Assembly (NCBI GenBank): GCA_018700525.1 | Contig: JABITN010000054.1 | Span: forward strand, 1-32,681 | From: Opitutales bacterium | GTDB lineage: Bacteria; Verrucomicrobiota; Verrucomicrobiia; Opitutales; Opitutaceae | Length of the DNA stretch: 32,681 nt | Direction: 5' to 3' | Part shown: positions 32,447 through 32,681 of the stretch, piece after piece | Numbering within the stretch: position 1 is the stretch's first letter | Layout: each line of letters opens with the position of its first letter | The notes under the pieces: model-generated | What the model was told of the DNA's origin: nothing | Databases searched by the model: none | Seen by the model: the letters and a program-made list of their open reading frames with translations, nothing else | Position numbers and translations under genes: made by a program

Positions 32447-32681
32447 CTACTCTACCGTAATCGTAATTTCCTTGGAAATCACCGCTGGAGAATGCGGAAG
32501 ATGTATTTTATCTCCCAATACGAGACGAAGCGTGTGCTTGCCCGGGGCCAACTCGATTTTGGCTTCCGTTTGGCCTTTTCCGAAATGCTTCAGTTTATCC
32601 GAAGCAGGAAGCGGTGCATCCAGATTCGGTAGATCCTTCGTATCGATAATCAAGTGGTGATGCCCTGTATCTGGAATATCC
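32447..32681 (-). CDS. DUF4399 domain protein, partial (5' end outside the window)
   Basis: Only the 3' part is seen. Reading backward from the window edge gives DIPDTGHHHLIIDT, then PLPASDKLKHFGKGQTEA, LAPGKHTLRLVLGDKIHLPHSP and ISKEITITVE before the stop at 32447. This matches the DUF4399 pattern, with its histidine-rich HHHLIID segment and the LAPGKHTL.L.LGD block. Such proteins are usually small, with a signal peptide, but that end is missing here. The function is unknown. It is convergent with tex. A frame beginning at the internal TTG (32653) is just a fragment of this gene. Confidence 0.85.
   Translation of the reverse strand, partial: DIPDTGHHHLIIDTKDLPNLDAPLPASDKLKHFGKGQTEAKIELAPGKHTLRLVLGDKIHLPHSPAVISKEITITVE

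Overview
The window looks like a chromosomal segment of a Gram-negative bacterium of the Verrucomicrobiota, most likely the Opitutia (Pelagicoccus/Coraliomargarita-like). This is an inference from gene content: a DUF1800/DUF1501 pair followed by a secreted protein with a cytochrome c motif, Ig-like domains and a tandem C-terminal module, together with PPi-type phosphofructokinase, McsA, MoaC/D/E and XdhC. Many genes lack a clear Shine-Dalgarno sequence, which also fits. No tRNA, rRNA, CRISPR array, intact transposase or prophage gene was seen. GC content is moderate, except for a visibly AT-rich stretch over roughly the first 0.9 kb.

Layout. (a) 1-1063: AT-rich end with two small unrecognised genes on the minus strand, a bidirectional terminator and dyad repeats. 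(b) 4710 down to 1064, minus strand: a tightly packed, overlapping set of deaminase-only RibD, YidD, an LtaS-type phosphoglycerol transferase domain protein and a multi-spanning lipoprotein-like partner. The last two together look like a split LtaS-like enzyme. (c) 4826-10051: housekeeping genes (YdjA-type nitroreductase, SufE, RlmD/TrmA-family RNA methyltransferase, McsA, OsmC, PurB). (d) 10052-13481: a MITE-like element with TAA target duplication, a sulfotransferase, a GT4 glycosyltransferase and HolA. (e) 13488-16117 plus strand: moeA-moaC-moaD-moaE, molybdenum cofactor synthesis. Then come a small membrane protein, 6-phosphogluconate dehydrogenase and, on the minus strand, xdhC-mocA, which serve maturation of molybdenum hydroxylases. 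(f) 20308-26435: the DUF1800, DUF1501 and cytochrome c/Ig/repeat gene cluster, the most accessory-looking part. (g) 26709-32681: RmlD-like reductase, lipoate ligase-like protein, PPi-phosphofructokinase, Tex and the 3' part of a DUF4399 gene.

How genes work together. moeA/C/D/E with xdhC/mocA point to active molybdoenzyme biology, although moaA, a MoaB/MogA protein and the apoenzyme are not in the window. The LtaS-like pair overlaps by an ATGA junction and has complementary membrane parts, so it probably makes one envelope complex. The DUF1501 protein carries a twin-arginine signal, its third partner carries a Sec-type signal and a c-type heme motif, and the three genes are packed with gaps of 18 and 5 bases. 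They probably form an exported, uncharacterised system.
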